A DNA stretch of 64,000 nt from Amycolatopsis sp. cg9 (GTDB lineage: Bacteria; Actinomycetota; Actinomycetes; Mycobacteriales; Pseudonocardiaceae), in assembly GCF_041346945.1 (NCBI RefSeq), contig NZ_CP166850.1, positions 5,006,501-5,070,500 of the forward strand, given 5' to 3'. Shown here piece by piece: positions 17,447 through 27,241 of this stretch; within the stretch, counting starts at the first letter, position 1, and each line of letters begins with the position of its first letter. The notes beneath the pieces were generated by a model. It worked only from the letters and a program-made list of their open reading frames with translations, had not been told where the DNA came from and ran no database searches. Made by a program: the position numbers and the translations under genes.

Positions 17447-17805
17447 CAATCGTCGCCGACGTCCTGGTCGGGCTGGTCGCCCTGATCCACTGCTACATCG
17501 TCGTCCTGGAGATGGTCCTCTGGACCACCCCGCGCGCCCGCGCCGCCTTCGGCACGACGAAGGAGTTCGCGGAGGAGAGCAAGACGCTGGCCGCGAACCA
17601 GGGGCTGTACAACGGTTTCCTGGCGCTCGCGCTGGTGTGGGGCCTGATCGCGAGCGACCCGACGGGCTTCCAGCTCAAGCTGTACGGCCTCGTCTGCGTC
17701 ATCGTCGCGGGCCTCTACGGCGCGGCGACGGCCAGCAAGCGGATCCTGTTCGTGCAGGTGCTGCCGGGCGCGCTCGCGCTGGTCGCGCTGCTGCTCGCCC
17801 GCTGA
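17443..17805 (+). CDS. DUF1304 family membrane protein
   Basis: A 120-residue protein with about four transmembrane helices and the DUF1304 pattern: [18 protein letters not shown] at residues 10-27, [21 protein letters not shown] around 48-68, and [24 protein letters not shown] at the C-terminus. The GTG overlaps the hisI stop by 4 bp. The function of DUF1304 is unknown. Confidence 0.88.
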   Translation: MTIVADVLVGLVALIHCYIVVLEMVLWTTPRARAAFGTTKEFAEESKTLAANQGLYNGFLALALVWGLIASDPTGFQLKLYGLVCVIVAGLYGAATASKRILFVQVLPGALALVALLLAR

Positions 17806-17905
17806 CCCTGCTCCCTTGCACGCTCGGCGAGGCCGCCGGGTTGCCCCGGTGTGCGGTACCGCCGGAATGTCGTTGAGCTGCGGTTTTCCGCTTTAGACTG
17901 CGCGA

Positions 17906-18946
17906 ATGGACCTGGGCACGGACGCCGGCGACGTCGCTCGCCGGCTGGAACGCCGGCAAGAGACGGCGGAAGTACTGACCGGGCTGGCCGTGCTGCTCTT
18001 CCTGTTCTTCGTGCTCGTCATTTCGATGACGCTCGCCGGGCCGGGACCCCTGCCGGCCGGCGGCGAGCTGCCCGCCGAGGTCGCGGCGCTCGTCGGTTCG
18101 GCGACGCTGGCCGTTCTCGCCGGCCTCCGGATCCCGGCCCTCGACCGCCGGGCCGAGACCGAGCTGACTCGGCTGGGCGTCGAAAACTGGCTGCCCGAAG
18201 ACGGCCGCACCGACTTCGAGGACGACGTGACGGGCTTGCGCTCGCAGGGCCGCCGTGCGGTGTTCGTCGCGACGGTCTGCGCCTGGGTGCTGGCCGGCTG
18301 CGCGGCGCTGTTCGGGGCGAACGGCACCGGCGGTGCGAGCGCGGAAACCGGGACCGAGGCGCTCGCCGACGTCGTCGCCGTCGCGGACGCGCAGGGGGTG
18401 CCCGGGCTGTGGGTGGAATACCGCGTCGACGGCGTGCCGCGCACCGTGAAGCTCTCCCAGGACTCCGTCGACGGGCACGCGGTCGGTCAAGTGGTGGCGG
18501 TCGTCTACGACCCGGCGCACCCGCAGGACGTCCGGCTCGCCGGCGAGGCGGAGGCGAGCCCGTCCCCGGTCGCACTGCTGATCGTGCTGATGGTGATCGC
18601 CGTCGGCGTGGTGCTGGGCCAGGTGCTGCAGGCGCTGCACCGCCGGCGGCTGGACCGCGCGGTGCGCCGCACCGGGTGGCGCCGCGCCTCGGTGACCGTG
18701 GTCCGGGGCGCCGGGGCGCGCCGCCGGAAGGTGCCGGACTTCGAAGTCCGCTTCCGCGACGGGTCGTCGATCGCGCTGCACGGGAACGAGCGGAGCCGGT
18801 ACACCGGCGTGCTGACGGAACGGCCGGGCCGCCTCGCCTGGATCGGCGGCTGGGGCCGGGACATGGTCGTGCTGTTCCCGGCCGGGGCGGTCGGGGAGCG
18901 GCCCCTCGCGATCCCGGCGTACGCGCCGGGGAAGCGGCGGAGCTAG
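17906..18946 (+). CDS. Hypothetical membrane protein, DUF3592-like layout
   Basis: A 346-residue protein with hydrophobic segments near residues 23-44, 60-75, 117-138 and 220-243. A loop between the third and fourth (WVEYRVDGVPRTVKLS, VVAVVYDPAHPQDVRL) resembles the extracytoplasmic beta domain of DUF3592-type proteins. The basic C-terminus contains another beta-rich stretch. ATG with TAGACT at 17894-17899, 6 nt upstream, fits a leaderless start. It shares 4 bp at its end with the convergent TetR gene. Confidence 0.72.
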   Translation: MDLGTDAGDVARRLERRQETAEVLTGLAVLLFLFFVLVISMTLAGPGPLPAGGELPAEVAALVGSATLAVLAGLRIPALDRRAETELTRLGVENWLPEDGRTDFEDDVTGLRSQGRRAVFVATVCAWVLAGCAALFGANGTGGASAETGTEALADVVAVADAQGVPGLWVEYRVDGVPRTVKLSQDSVDGHAVGQVVAVVYDPAHPQDVRLAGEAEASPSPVALLIVLMVIAVGVVLGQVLQALHRRRLDRAVRRTGWRRASVTVVRGAGARRRKVPDFEVRFRDGSSIALHGNERSRYTGVLTERPGRLAWIGGWGRDMVVLFPAGAVGERPLAIPAYAPGKRRS

Positions 18947-19557
18947 CCGATCTCGCCGGTGAGGTAGCGCTGCAGGTTCGGGGCCACCGCCGCCACGAGG
19001 GTGTCGACCTCCGCCGCGGCCATCGGCTCGAACTTCGCGACGTAGCGGATCATGCCCATGCCGACGAGCTGGGACGCGCAGAGCGCCATCCGGAGGGGGA
19101 CCCGGTCCGAGCCGATCGACGTGATGAGCGCCGTGAAGAAGTTCTGGAAGAAGGTCCGCAGCACCTGCCCGGCCTGTTCGTGGCCGGTGATGCTGCGGAT
19201 CAGGGCCTGGAAGACGTCGCCGCCCGCGCCGTCCCAGCGGGTGAGGAACGCGCGGGCGATCCGCCTGCCGAGTTCGTCGTCCGGGCCGTCGCGCAGTTCG
19301 GCCTGCAGCTCGAGGGGGTCGAACGGCAGCTGGAGCACGGCCTTCGCGAACAAGCCTTCCTTGCTGCCGAACCAGTGGTTGACCATCGCCGCGTCGACGC
19401 CGGCGCGGGTGGCGATCGCGCGCACCGTCGCGCCGTCGTAGCCGCTCTCGGCGAACACCGCCCGCGCGGCCTCGACCAGCGCCGTGCGGGTGTCCTGGCC
19501 GGCGGGCCGCCGGCCGCGGCGGCGGGAAGTAGTGTCGGTGTTGTCGGTCGTGCTCAC
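18943..19557 (-). CDS. TetR/AcrR family transcriptional regulator
   Basis: A 204-residue TetR regulator divergent from trpE. The HTH domain has [20 protein letters not shown] and [20 protein letters not shown]. The GTG at 19557 is chosen because GGAG precedes it; an ATG 39 nt upstream is less likely since its extension (starting MSVELCGG) does not look conserved. A perfect inverted repeat at 19586-19605 in the trpE intergenic region is a probable operator, so it may control itself and possibly trpE. Confidence 0.9.
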   Translation of the reverse strand: MSTTDNTDTTSRRRGRRPAGQDTRTALVEAARAVFAESGYDGATVRAIATRAGVDAAMVNHWFGSKEGLFAKAVLQLPFDPLELQAELRDGPDDELGRRIARAFLTRWDGAGGDVFQALIRSITGHEQAGQVLRTFFQNFFTALITSIGSDRVPLRMALCASQLVGMGMIRYVAKFEPMAAAEVDTLVAAVAPNLQRYLTGEIG

Positions 19558-19585
19558 GGCTCCATCATGACGCACGCCCCCGCAC

Positions 19586-19605
19586 AATTCAACACTCATT
19601 GAATT
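19586..19605. promoter_or_regulatory. TetR-type operator between tetR and trpE
   Basis: A perfect inverted repeat with 7-bp arms, AATTCAA and TTGAATT, around a 6-bp centre CACTCA. It is AT-rich in a GC-rich region. It lies 28 bp upstream of the TetR GTG and 38 bp upstream of the trpE ATG. The size and symmetry fit a TetR dimer site. Confidence 0.65.
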
Positions 19606-19643
19606 ACGGACCCGCCGTCGGCGGAGCCGGCCGGGGCGGCACA

Positions 19644-21212
19644 ATGAGCCCCATGGTCAGCGCTTCCGCCGGTTCGACCGGTCCCGGCTCGGTCAGCCCG
19701 TCCCGCGAGGACTTCCGAGCCCTCGCCGAGAGCCGCCGCGTGATCCCGGTCGTGCGCCGGGTCCTCGCCGACGGCGAGACGCCGATCGGGGTGTACCGCA
19801 AGCTCGCCGCCGACCGGCCGGGCACGTTCCTGTTCGAGTCGGCCGAAAACGGCGCCTCCTGGACGCGCTGGTCGTTCATCGGCGTCCGCAGCCCGGCGGC
19901 GCTGACCGTCCGCGCCGGCAAAGCGGTCTGGACCGGCACCCCGCCGGTCGGCCTGCCGGGTGACGGCAACCCGCTCACCGTGCTGCGCGAAACGATCGAA
20001 GCGTTGCACACCGAGCCGCTGCCCGGGTTGCCGCCGCTGACCGGCGGCATGGTCGGCTACATCGGCTACGACGCCGTGCGCTGGCTGGAACGGCTGCCCG
20101 AGCTGGCCGAGCGCGACCTCGACATCCCCGAGCTGACCATGCTGCTGGCCACCGACCTCGCGGCCTTCGACCACCACGAGGGCACGGTCACGCTGATCGC
20201 GAACGCCGTCAACTGGGACGACTCGCCCGAGCGCGTGGACGCGGCCTACGACGACGCCGTCGCCCGGCTGAGCGCGATGACCGAGCAGCTGCAGGTGCCC
20301 GCGCCCGCGACCGTCGCCGCGTTCGACCGGCCCGTGCCGGAGTTCACCCGGAAGCGGTCCAAAGCGGATTTCCACGCCGCGGTCGAAAAGGCCGTCGAGG
20401 CGATCAAGGCCGGCGAAGCGTTCCAGATCGTGCCGTCGCAACGGTTCGAGATCCCGACCGCCGCCGACGCGCTCGACATCTACCGCGTGCTCCGGACGTC
20501 CAACCCGAGCCCGTACATGTACCTGCTGCGGCTGGAGGGCTTCGACATCGTCGGCTCCAGCCCCGAATCCCTGGTCACCGTGCGGGACGGCCGCGCGACC
20601 ACGCACCCGATCGCGGGCACCCGCTGGCGCGGCGCCGACCCGGAAGAGGACGCGCAGCTGGCCAAGGACCTGCTGGCCGACGAGAAGGAGCGTGCCGAGC
20701 ACCTGATGCTCGTCGACCTCGGCCGCAACGACCTCGGCAAGGTCTGCAAGCCGGGCACCGTGCGCGTCGTCGACTTCTTCCAGATCGAGCGCTACAGCCA
20801 CGTCATGCACATCGTGTCCACCGTCACCGGCGAGCTGGCCGAGGGCAAGACCGCCTTCGACGCGGTCACGGCGTGCTTCCCGGCCGGGACGCTCTCCGGC
20901 GCGCCGAAGGTCCGCGCCATGCAGCTGATCGAGGAGCTGGAGCCGGTCCGCCGCGCGCTGTACGGCGGGGTCGTCGGCTACCTCGACTTCGCCGGCGACG
21001 CCGACACGGCGATCGCGATCCGCACCGCGCTGGTCAAGGACGGCATCGCGCACGTGCAGGCCGGGGGCGGGGTGGTCGCCGACTCGGTGCCGGACTACGA
21101 GGACACCGAATCGCTGAACAAGGCCAGGACCGTGCTCTCGGCGGTCGCCGCCGCGCAGACGATGGTCGCGGCGGGCACCCTCGACCCGGCCGCGGACTCC
21201 GCCCGTGTCTGA
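19644..21212 (+). CDS. trpE: Anthranilate synthase component I
   Basis: A 522-residue chorismate-utilising enzyme that makes anthranilate with a glutaminase partner (not in this window). It has the N-terminal feedback-binding region with [19 protein letters not shown]. The C-terminal chorismate domain includes [53 protein letters not shown] and [13 protein letters not shown]. The LLES-type serine motif appears as [11 protein letters not shown] at 19644; a second ATG 9 nt later is possible. It overlaps the next gene by 8 bp. No ribosome-binding trp leader was recognised upstream. Confidence 0.96.
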   Translation: MSPMVSASAGSTGPGSVSPSREDFRALAESRRVIPVVRRVLADGETPIGVYRKLAADRPGTFLFESAENGASWTRWSFIGVRSPAALTVRAGKAVWTGTPPVGLPGDGNPLTVLRETIEALHTEPLPGLPPLTGGMVGYIGYDAVRWLERLPELAERDLDIPELTMLLATDLAAFDHHEGTVTLIANAVNWDDSPERVDAAYDDAVARLSAMTEQLQVPAPATVAAFDRPVPEFTRKRSKADFHAAVEKAVEAIKAGEAFQIVPSQRFEIPTAADALDIYRVLRTSNPSPYMYLLRLEGFDIVGSSPESLVTVRDGRATTHPIAGTRWRGADPEEDAQLAKDLLADEKERAEHLMLVDLGRNDLGKVCKPGTVRVVDFFQIERYSHVMHIVSTVTGELAEGKTAFDAVTACFPAGTLSGAPKVRAMQLIEELEPVRRALYGGVVGYLDFAGDADTAIAIRTALVKDGIAHVQAGGGVVADSVPDYEDTESLNKARTVLSAVAAAQTMVAAGTLDPAADSARV

Positions 21213-21771
21213 GCCGGCCAAGCCCTCCCGCCGTCCACTGTGGATGATCGTGACCGCGCTGCTGCTCGGCGCGCTCGCGCTGTGGGGTGCGTCACGGCTG
21301 ACGTGGTTCGCCGAGTTCCGCGACGGCGGCGTGCGCGGCACGGTGCTCCACCGCGAGACCGGCGAGGAGCGGGCGACCGCGCTGGTGCCGCTGGCCCTGC
21401 TCGCGCTGGCCGGCGTGGCCGGTGTCATCGCGACCGGCGGCTGGGCGCGGCGCGTGCTCGGCGTCGTGCTCGCGCTGGCCGGCCTGGCGGCGGTCTGGAC
21501 CGGGATCGACGGCGTCCGCTTCGGCGGCTACGCCGACGGTCTGCCGGTGTCCCAGATGCTGATCGGGCGCGGGCTGGCCGTGCTGGGGGGAATTCTCGTC
21601 GCCGCCGGCGGGTTGGCAGCCGTCAAGGGCGCGGGCAAGGCGGCGCGGCTGGGCACCAAGTACGCGGCTCCGGCGACGCGGAAGAAGACCCGCGATCCGG
21701 ACGCCGAGCTGTGGGAAGCCCTGTCGGAAGGGGAGGACCCGACGGACGTCCGCGGCAGGCATTCGGAGTAA
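21205..21771 (+). CDS. Trp-associated membrane protein (TIGR02234-like)
   Basis: A 188-residue protein with about four transmembrane segments (near residues 14-32, 58-80, 85-105 and 112-135) and a charged cytoplasmic tail. A membrane protein of this kind usually lies between trpE and trpC in actinobacteria, as in Mycobacterium where it is Rv1610. The extracytoplasmic loop with [17 protein letters not shown] is typical. The GTG start overlaps the trpE stop by 8 bp. The function is unknown; a role in aromatic amino acid membrane biology is a guess from position. Confidence 0.88.
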   Translation: MSEPAKPSRRPLWMIVTALLLGALALWGASRLTWFAEFRDGGVRGTVLHRETGEERATALVPLALLALAGVAGVIATGGWARRVLGVVLALAGLAAVWTGIDGVRFGGYADGLPVSQMLIGRGLAVLGGILVAAGGLAAVKGAGKAARLGTKYAAPATRKKTRDPDAELWEALSEGEDPTDVRGRHSE

Positions 21772-21809
21772 CGCACGCACCCGGAACCGAGCGCTCCAGA
21801 TGCGGGGGT

Positions 21810-21815
21810 TAGCAT
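21810..21815 (+). promoter_or_regulatory. Candidate -10 element for trpCBA
   Basis: TAGCAT occurs in the only real gap of the trp cluster (21772-21895). It would start a transcript near 21822, just before a GAAGGGGAAGG ribosome binding site and a short upstream ORF. No clear -35 was identified, so this is a candidate internal promoter only. Confidence 0.35.
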
Positions 21816-21842
21816 CGTTTCGGCGGGAAGGGGAAGGTTTTT

Positions 21843-21899
21843 GTGAGCGACCTTGCGAGTGAATCCGTGAGCACGTGCCAGGGCGGGGGCGCCCGGTGA
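21843..21899 (+). CDS. Possible 18-codon upstream ORF before trpC
   Basis: GTG start behind a purine-rich GAAGGGGAAGG ribosome binding site. It encodes [18 protein letters not shown], and its stop overlaps the trpC GTG in a GTGA junction. It contains no Trp codon, so it is not a classical trp attenuator peptide. It may serve to couple translation into trpC. Its size makes chance occurrence possible. Confidence 0.35.
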   Translation: MSDLASESVSTCQGGGAR

Positions 21900-22701
21900 G
21901 CGTGCTCGAAGACATCGTCGCCGGCGTGCGGGAAGACCTCGCCGTGCGGGAATCCGCGCTGCCGTTCGACGAACTGAAGATCCGGGCGGCCGCCGCTCCG
22001 GCGCCCCGCGACGTGATGTCCGCGCTGCGCGAGTCCGGCATCGGCGTGATCGCCGAGGTGAAGCGGCGCAGCCCCTCCAAGGGCGAGCTGGCCGACATCC
22101 CCGACCCGGCCGCGCTGGCGAAGGACTACGAAGACGGCGGCGCGCGGGTGATCAGCGTGCTGACCGAGCAGCGCCGCTTCGGCGGGTCGCTGGCCGACCT
22201 CGACGCGGTCCGCGCCGCGGTGGACATCCCCATCCTGCGCAAGGACTTCGTCGTCAGCCCCTACCAGGTGCACGAGGCCCGCCTGCACGGCGCCGACATG
22301 GTGCTGCTGATCGTCGCCGCGCTGGAGCAGAACGCGCTCGTCGCGCTGCTCGACCGCGTCGAGTCGCTCGGCATGACCGCGCTGGTGGAGATCCACAACG
22401 CCGAGGAGGCCGACAAGGCCCTCGAGGCGGGCGCCAAGGTCATCGGCGTCAACGCGCGCAACCTGCACACCCTCGAGGTGGACCGGGACGTCTTCTCGCG
22501 GCTGGCCCCCGGCCTGCCGATGGACGTCTACAAGGTCGCCGAGTCGGGTGTCCGCGGGCCGGGCGACCTGATGTCGTACGCCGGTCACGGCGCCGACGCG
22601 GTGCTGGTCGGCGAAGGGCTCGTCGCGTCGGGTGACCCGAAGGGCTCCCTGGTCAAGCTGGTCACCGCCGGCTCGCACCCCGCCTGCCCGAGGCCGTCGC
22701 G

Positions 22702-22705
<4 letters not shown>
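21896..22705 (+). CDS. trpC: Indole-3-glycerol phosphate synthase
   Basis: A (beta/alpha)8-barrel of 269 aa that closes CdRP to indole-3-glycerol phosphate. Conserved strands are [15 protein letters not shown] (catalytic Lys), [45 protein letters not shown] and [13 protein letters not shown] at 21896 is chosen by the family N-terminus [17 protein letters not shown]. The gene overlaps trpB by 4 bp (GTGA). Confidence 0.96.
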
Positions 22706-23939
<1,234 letters not shown>

Positions 23940-23943
<4 letters not shown>

Positions 23944-24731
23944 GCGGGCTGGACGACCTCTTCGCGACGACGCGTGCGGAGGGCCGGGCCGCGCTGGTCG
24001 GCTACCTCCCCGCGGGCTTCCCGACGGTCGGGGGTTCGAAGGACCTGATCGGGGCGTGCGTCGACGGCGGCGCGGACCTGATCGAGGTCGGTGTCCCGTA
24101 CTCGGACCCGGTGATGGACGGCCCGACCATCCAGGCCGCTTCGGTGACCGCGCTGGACAACGGCTTCCGCCTCAAGCACGTGTTCGAGGTCGTCGAGTCG
24201 GTGGCTTCGCGGGGCGGCCGCGCGGTCGTGATGACGTACTGGAACCCGGTCAACCGCTACGGCGTCGACCGCTTCGCGCGCGACCTCGCCGCGGCGGGCG
24301 GGCTCGGCCTGATCACGCCGGACCTGATCCCGGACGAGGCCGGTCTCTGGCTGGAAGCGTCCGAGGCGCACGGCCTGGACCGGACGTTCCTGGTGGCACC
24401 GTCGTCGTCGGAGGAGCGCCTCGCCCGCACGGCGGCCGCGTCTTCCGGCTTCATCTACGCCACCGCGGTGATGGGCGTGACGGGCGCGCGCGACCAGGTC
24501 GGCTCGGGCGCGGAGGAGCTGGTCCGCCGCACGCGAGCGCACACTTCGCTCCCGATCGGCGTCGGTCTCGGTGTCCGTTCCGGTGACCAGGCGGCCGAGG
24601 TGGCGTCGTTCGCGGACGCGGTGATCGTGGGCTCGGCCCTGGTCACGGCGGCGGCCGAGGGTCCTTCCGGCGTTCGCGCGCTGTCCGCCGAGCTGGCCGA
24701 AGGCGTGCGCCGGGCGGTCGCCACCGCTTGA
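23940..24731 (+). CDS. trpA: Tryptophan synthase alpha subunit
   Basis: A 263-residue barrel enzyme that cleaves indole-3-glycerol phosphate to indole. Catalytic and conserved pieces are [30 protein letters not shown] (Glu and Asp catalytic region), [33 protein letters not shown] and [15 protein letters not shown] start overlaps trpB. Its stop codon lies inside the -35 element and operator of the following MerR gene. Confidence 0.97.
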
Positions 24732-24758
24732 CCTGGAGCGCGCTCCAGGTGCCACTCT
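24728..24758 (+). promoter_or_regulatory. MerR-type autoregulated promoter with perfect palindrome
   Basis: TTGACC (-35, 24728-24733) and CACTCT (candidate -10, 24753-24758) are separated by 19 bp. A 20-bp perfect palindrome, ACCTGGAGCG followed by CGCTCCAGGT, occupies 24731-24750. The long spacer with a dyad between the hexamers is the hallmark of MerR-controlled promoters. The GTG of the MerR gene begins 6 nt after the -10, so the transcript is probably leaderless. Confidence 0.75.
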
Positions 24759-24764
24759 GGGTCG

Positions 24765-25142
24765 GTGACCTCCTACACCCCGGCTCAGGTGACCGAAAAG
24801 ACCGGCTTCACGATCGACACCCTGCGGTACTACGAGCGCATCGGCCTGCTCCACCCCGTCGGCCGCACGGCCGGGGGCCGGCGCACGTTCACCGACCAGG
24901 ACGTGGAGTTCCTGCAGCTGCTGCGATGCCTGCGGTACACGGGCATGCCGGTGGCGGAGATGCTGCGATTCGTGGAGCTGCTGCGCTCGGGTGAGGCCAC
25001 GCGCGAGGAACGGGTCGACGTCCTGCGCGACCACGAGGCCCGGGTGGCGGCCCAGATCGAGCGCCTGCGCGAGCACCAGGACCACATCCGGTTCAAGATC
25101 CGGCTGTACAGCGGGGCGGAGGAGCTGGCATCGGCGGGGTAG
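24765..25142 (+). CDS. MerR family transcriptional regulator
   Basis: A 125-residue MerR regulator. The winged HTH is in YTPAQVTEKTGFTIDTLRYY and ERIGLLHPVGRTAGGRRTF, followed by the dimerisation helix (about residues 75-115: EERVDVLRDHEARVAAQIERLREHQDHI). No cysteine metal-binding set is visible, so it is not a mercury or copper sensor; it resembles organic-stress MerR members. It sits on its own operator just after trpA. The target may be itself only, as no obvious target gene follows in the same orientation except an amidase 48 bp on. Confidence 0.9.
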   Translation: MTSYTPAQVTEKTGFTIDTLRYYERIGLLHPVGRTAGGRRTFTDQDVEFLQLLRCLRYTGMPVAEMLRFVELLRSGEATREERVDVLRDHEARVAAQIERLREHQDHIRFKIRLYSGAEELASAG

Positions 25143-25190
25143 CCCGCCGGTTGTACGAAAGCTGTACGCCCCGGCGGCACAGTCCACCGC

Positions 25191-25841
25191 ATGGACCTCG
25201 CATACCTCCCGCGCCGCACCTTCCTCCGCGGCGCCGCCGGCCTGGCCGTCGCGGGCGCCGCCGGGCTCGCGCTCCCCAAGGCCGCCCGAGCCGCCACGGA
25301 ACCCCGGATCCACAGCTGTGCGGAGTGGGGCGCCCGGCCGCCCGCCGACGCCCTCACCACCCTCGACCACCCCGCGAACCGCATCCTCATCCACCACATC
25401 GCCAGTGCCAACAGCACCGACTACTCCCTCGCCCACGCCTTCCAGGTGGCCCGGGACGACCAGCACGACCACATGGACAACAACGGCTGGTCCGACACCG
25501 GCCAGCACTTCACCGTCAGCCGCGGCGGGTACCGCCTCGAAGGCCGGCACGGCAGCCTCGACGCCCTGCGCGGCCGCACCACGATGATCCAGGGCGCGCA
25601 CTGCCCCGGGCAGAACACCAACGCCATCGGCATCGAAAACGAAGGCACCTACACCAGCGTCGAGCCGCCCGGGGCGCAGTGGGCGTCGCTCGTCACCTTC
25701 TGCGCCTACATCTGCCGCCAGTACGGCATCGGAGCCGAGGAGATCAAAGGCCACCGCGACTTCTACAACACCGAGTGCCCCGGGGACCGCCTCTACGCGA
25801 AGCTCCCGCGGCTGCGCGAAGAAGTGGCCGCGTCAATGTAG
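25191..25841 (+). CDS. Tat-exported N-acetylmuramoyl-L-alanine amidase (PGRP-type)
   Basis: A 216-residue protein with a twin-arginine signal (PRRTFLRGAAGLAVAG, residues 7-22). An amidase_2/PGRP domain follows: HSCAEWGARPP at the start, Zn ligands suggested by ILIHHIA, QGAHCPGQNTNAIGIENEG and the C-terminal GHRDFYNTECPGD. It would cut the lactyl-Ala bond of peptidoglycan outside the cell. Export by Tat suggests it folds before export. It overlaps the convergent glutamine-synthetase-like gene by 9 bp at the 3' end. Confidence 0.92.
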   Translation: MDLAYLPRRTFLRGAAGLAVAGAAGLALPKAARAATEPRIHSCAEWGARPPADALTTLDHPANRILIHHIASANSTDYSLAHAFQVARDDQHDHMDNNGWSDTGQHFTVSRGGYRLEGRHGSLDALRGRTTMIQGAHCPGQNTNAIGIENEGTYTSVEPPGAQWASLVTFCAYICRQYGIGAEEIKGHRDFYNTECPGDRLYAKLPRLREEVAASM

Positions 25842-27212
25842 GTACCGCACGAGCGCGCACAGCTCGTCCGGCGGCAGCGAACCCAGCCGGTCGATCTCGC
25901 CGCGGCGCAGGTCCATCAGCGTCGTCGCCAGCTCCGGGCCGAACGCCGACGTCAGCACGGTGTCCGCCTCGAACGCCGCCACCGCGTCCGCCAGCGAAGC
26001 CGGCAGCCGCGTCGCCGACGGGAGCGTCCCCGGGTCGACGTCGACCGGTTCCGGCAGCGCCGCCTCCTCGGAGACCCCCGCCAGGCCCGCGAACAGCAGC
26101 GCCGCCACCACCAGGTACGGGTTCGCGGTCAGGTCGAAGCACTTGACCTCGAAGTTCGCCGTCCGGTCGCGCTGCCCGGCCGGGCCCTGCACCAGCCGCA
26201 GCGGCGCCTCGCGGTTTTCCAGGCCCCACGCGCTGAACACGCCCGCCCAGTGGTGCGGCTCCAGCCGCAGGTAGCTCACCACCGAGGGCGCGCCGATCGC
26301 CAGCAGCGCCGGCAGCCGGGAGAGGATCCCGGCGCCGAACGCCTCCGCCGCCGGTGTCAGCCCGAAGGGACCGTCGCCGCCGGAGCACAGGTTGCGGTCA
26401 CCGTCCCAGATGCTCAGGTGGACGTGGCCGCCGTTGCCGACGCCGTCCGGCTCGAACTTCGGCGTGAACGAGGCCCGCAGCCCGTGCCGCTCGCTGACCG
26501 TCCGGATCGTCTCCCGGGTCAGCACCGCGATGTCGGCCGCGCGCACCGGGTCGTCCGCCGCCACCGACAGCTCGAACTGCCCGGCCGCGTATTCGGGGTG
26601 GATCTGTTCCACCGCAACGCCTTGCGCGGACAACGTGGACACCAGCGTGCGCAGGTAGGCCGCCTGGGAGGACAGCCGCGCGTAGCCGTAGGCCGGGCCC
26701 GCGGTGGCCGAGCGCGGGTCGTCCGGCGCGTCCGCCGCGGTGAGCACCCATTCGAGCTCGAACGCCGTCCGCGCGCGGTAGCCGCGCGAGGCCAGCTCGG
26801 CCGTCGCCGTCGCGGCCAGCGCCCGCGCGTCCTGGGGGTGCGGCTCGCCCTCGGTGTCGTACTTGCGGACCGGTGCCCACGCCCAGCCCGGCTGCGCCGC
26901 CAGCGGCACGAGCGCGTCGAGGTCCGGGTGCAGCCGCAGGTCGCCGACCGGGCCGCGCGAGTACGTGCCGCCCACGATGTCGTCGGTGGCCAGGAAGAAG
27001 TCGAACGAGTTCGACGCGCCGACGCCCCACGCCGCCGCCGACCACAGCCGGTCCACCGGGACGGCCTTCACCCGGGCGATGCCGCTGTTGTCCACGAAGG
27101 TCAGCGCGACCAGCTCCACGCCGGCCGCGCGCAGGCCGTCGGCCCGGATCGCGCCCTGCTGCGCGAGTTCTGCCCGATCGAGCTGGCTCATCCCGCTCCC
27201 GTCGATGTTCAC
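25833..27212 (-). CDS. Glutamine synthetase-like gamma-glutamyl ligase
   Basis: A 459-residue member of the glutamine synthetase family. Seen motifs are FELEWVL (metal ligands), QIHPEYAAGQFELSV, GNGGHVHLSIW, LRLEPHHWAGVFSAWGLENRE and FEVKCFDLTANPYL. The usual GS motifs NGSGMH and RxEWR are altered (FEVKCFD), which points to a GlnA-like enzyme that glutamylates an amine other than ammonia, as known for some Streptomyces GlnA paralogues. The divergent permease and two hydrolases support an amine-use role. GTG at 27212; an ATG at 27191 preceded by GGGAG is an alternative start. Confidence 0.88.
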   Translation of the reverse strand: MNIDGSGMSQLDRAELAQQGAIRADGLRAAGVELVALTFVDNSGIARVKAVPVDRLWSAAAWGVGASNSFDFFLATDDIVGGTYSRGPVGDLRLHPDLDALVPLAAQPGWAWAPVRKYDTEGEPHPQDARALAATATAELASRGYRARTAFELEWVLTAADAPDDPRSATAGPAYGYARLSSQAAYLRTLVSTLSAQGVAVEQIHPEYAAGQFELSVAADDPVRAADIAVLTRETIRTVSERHGLRASFTPKFEPDGVGNGGHVHLSIWDGDRNLCSGGDGPFGLTPAAEAFGAGILSRLPALLAIGAPSVVSYLRLEPHHWAGVFSAWGLENREAPLRLVQGPAGQRDRTANFEVKCFDLTANPYLVVAALLFAGLAGVSEEAALPEPVDVDPGTLPSATRLPASLADAVAAFEADTVLTSAFGPELATTLMDLRRGEIDRLGSLPPDELCALVRYLH

Positions 27213-27241
27213 TGAGTACTTCGAGGAAAGAGGTGGAGATC

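Noticed and set aside
21843..21899. Classical trp attenuator leader peptide
   Set aside because: The encoded peptide has no Trp codon and no alternative terminator/antiterminator pair was found before trpC.
24006..24253. Small minus-strand frames across trpA and trpB
   Set aside because: Ser/Arg/Thr-rich shadows of well-defined trp genes.
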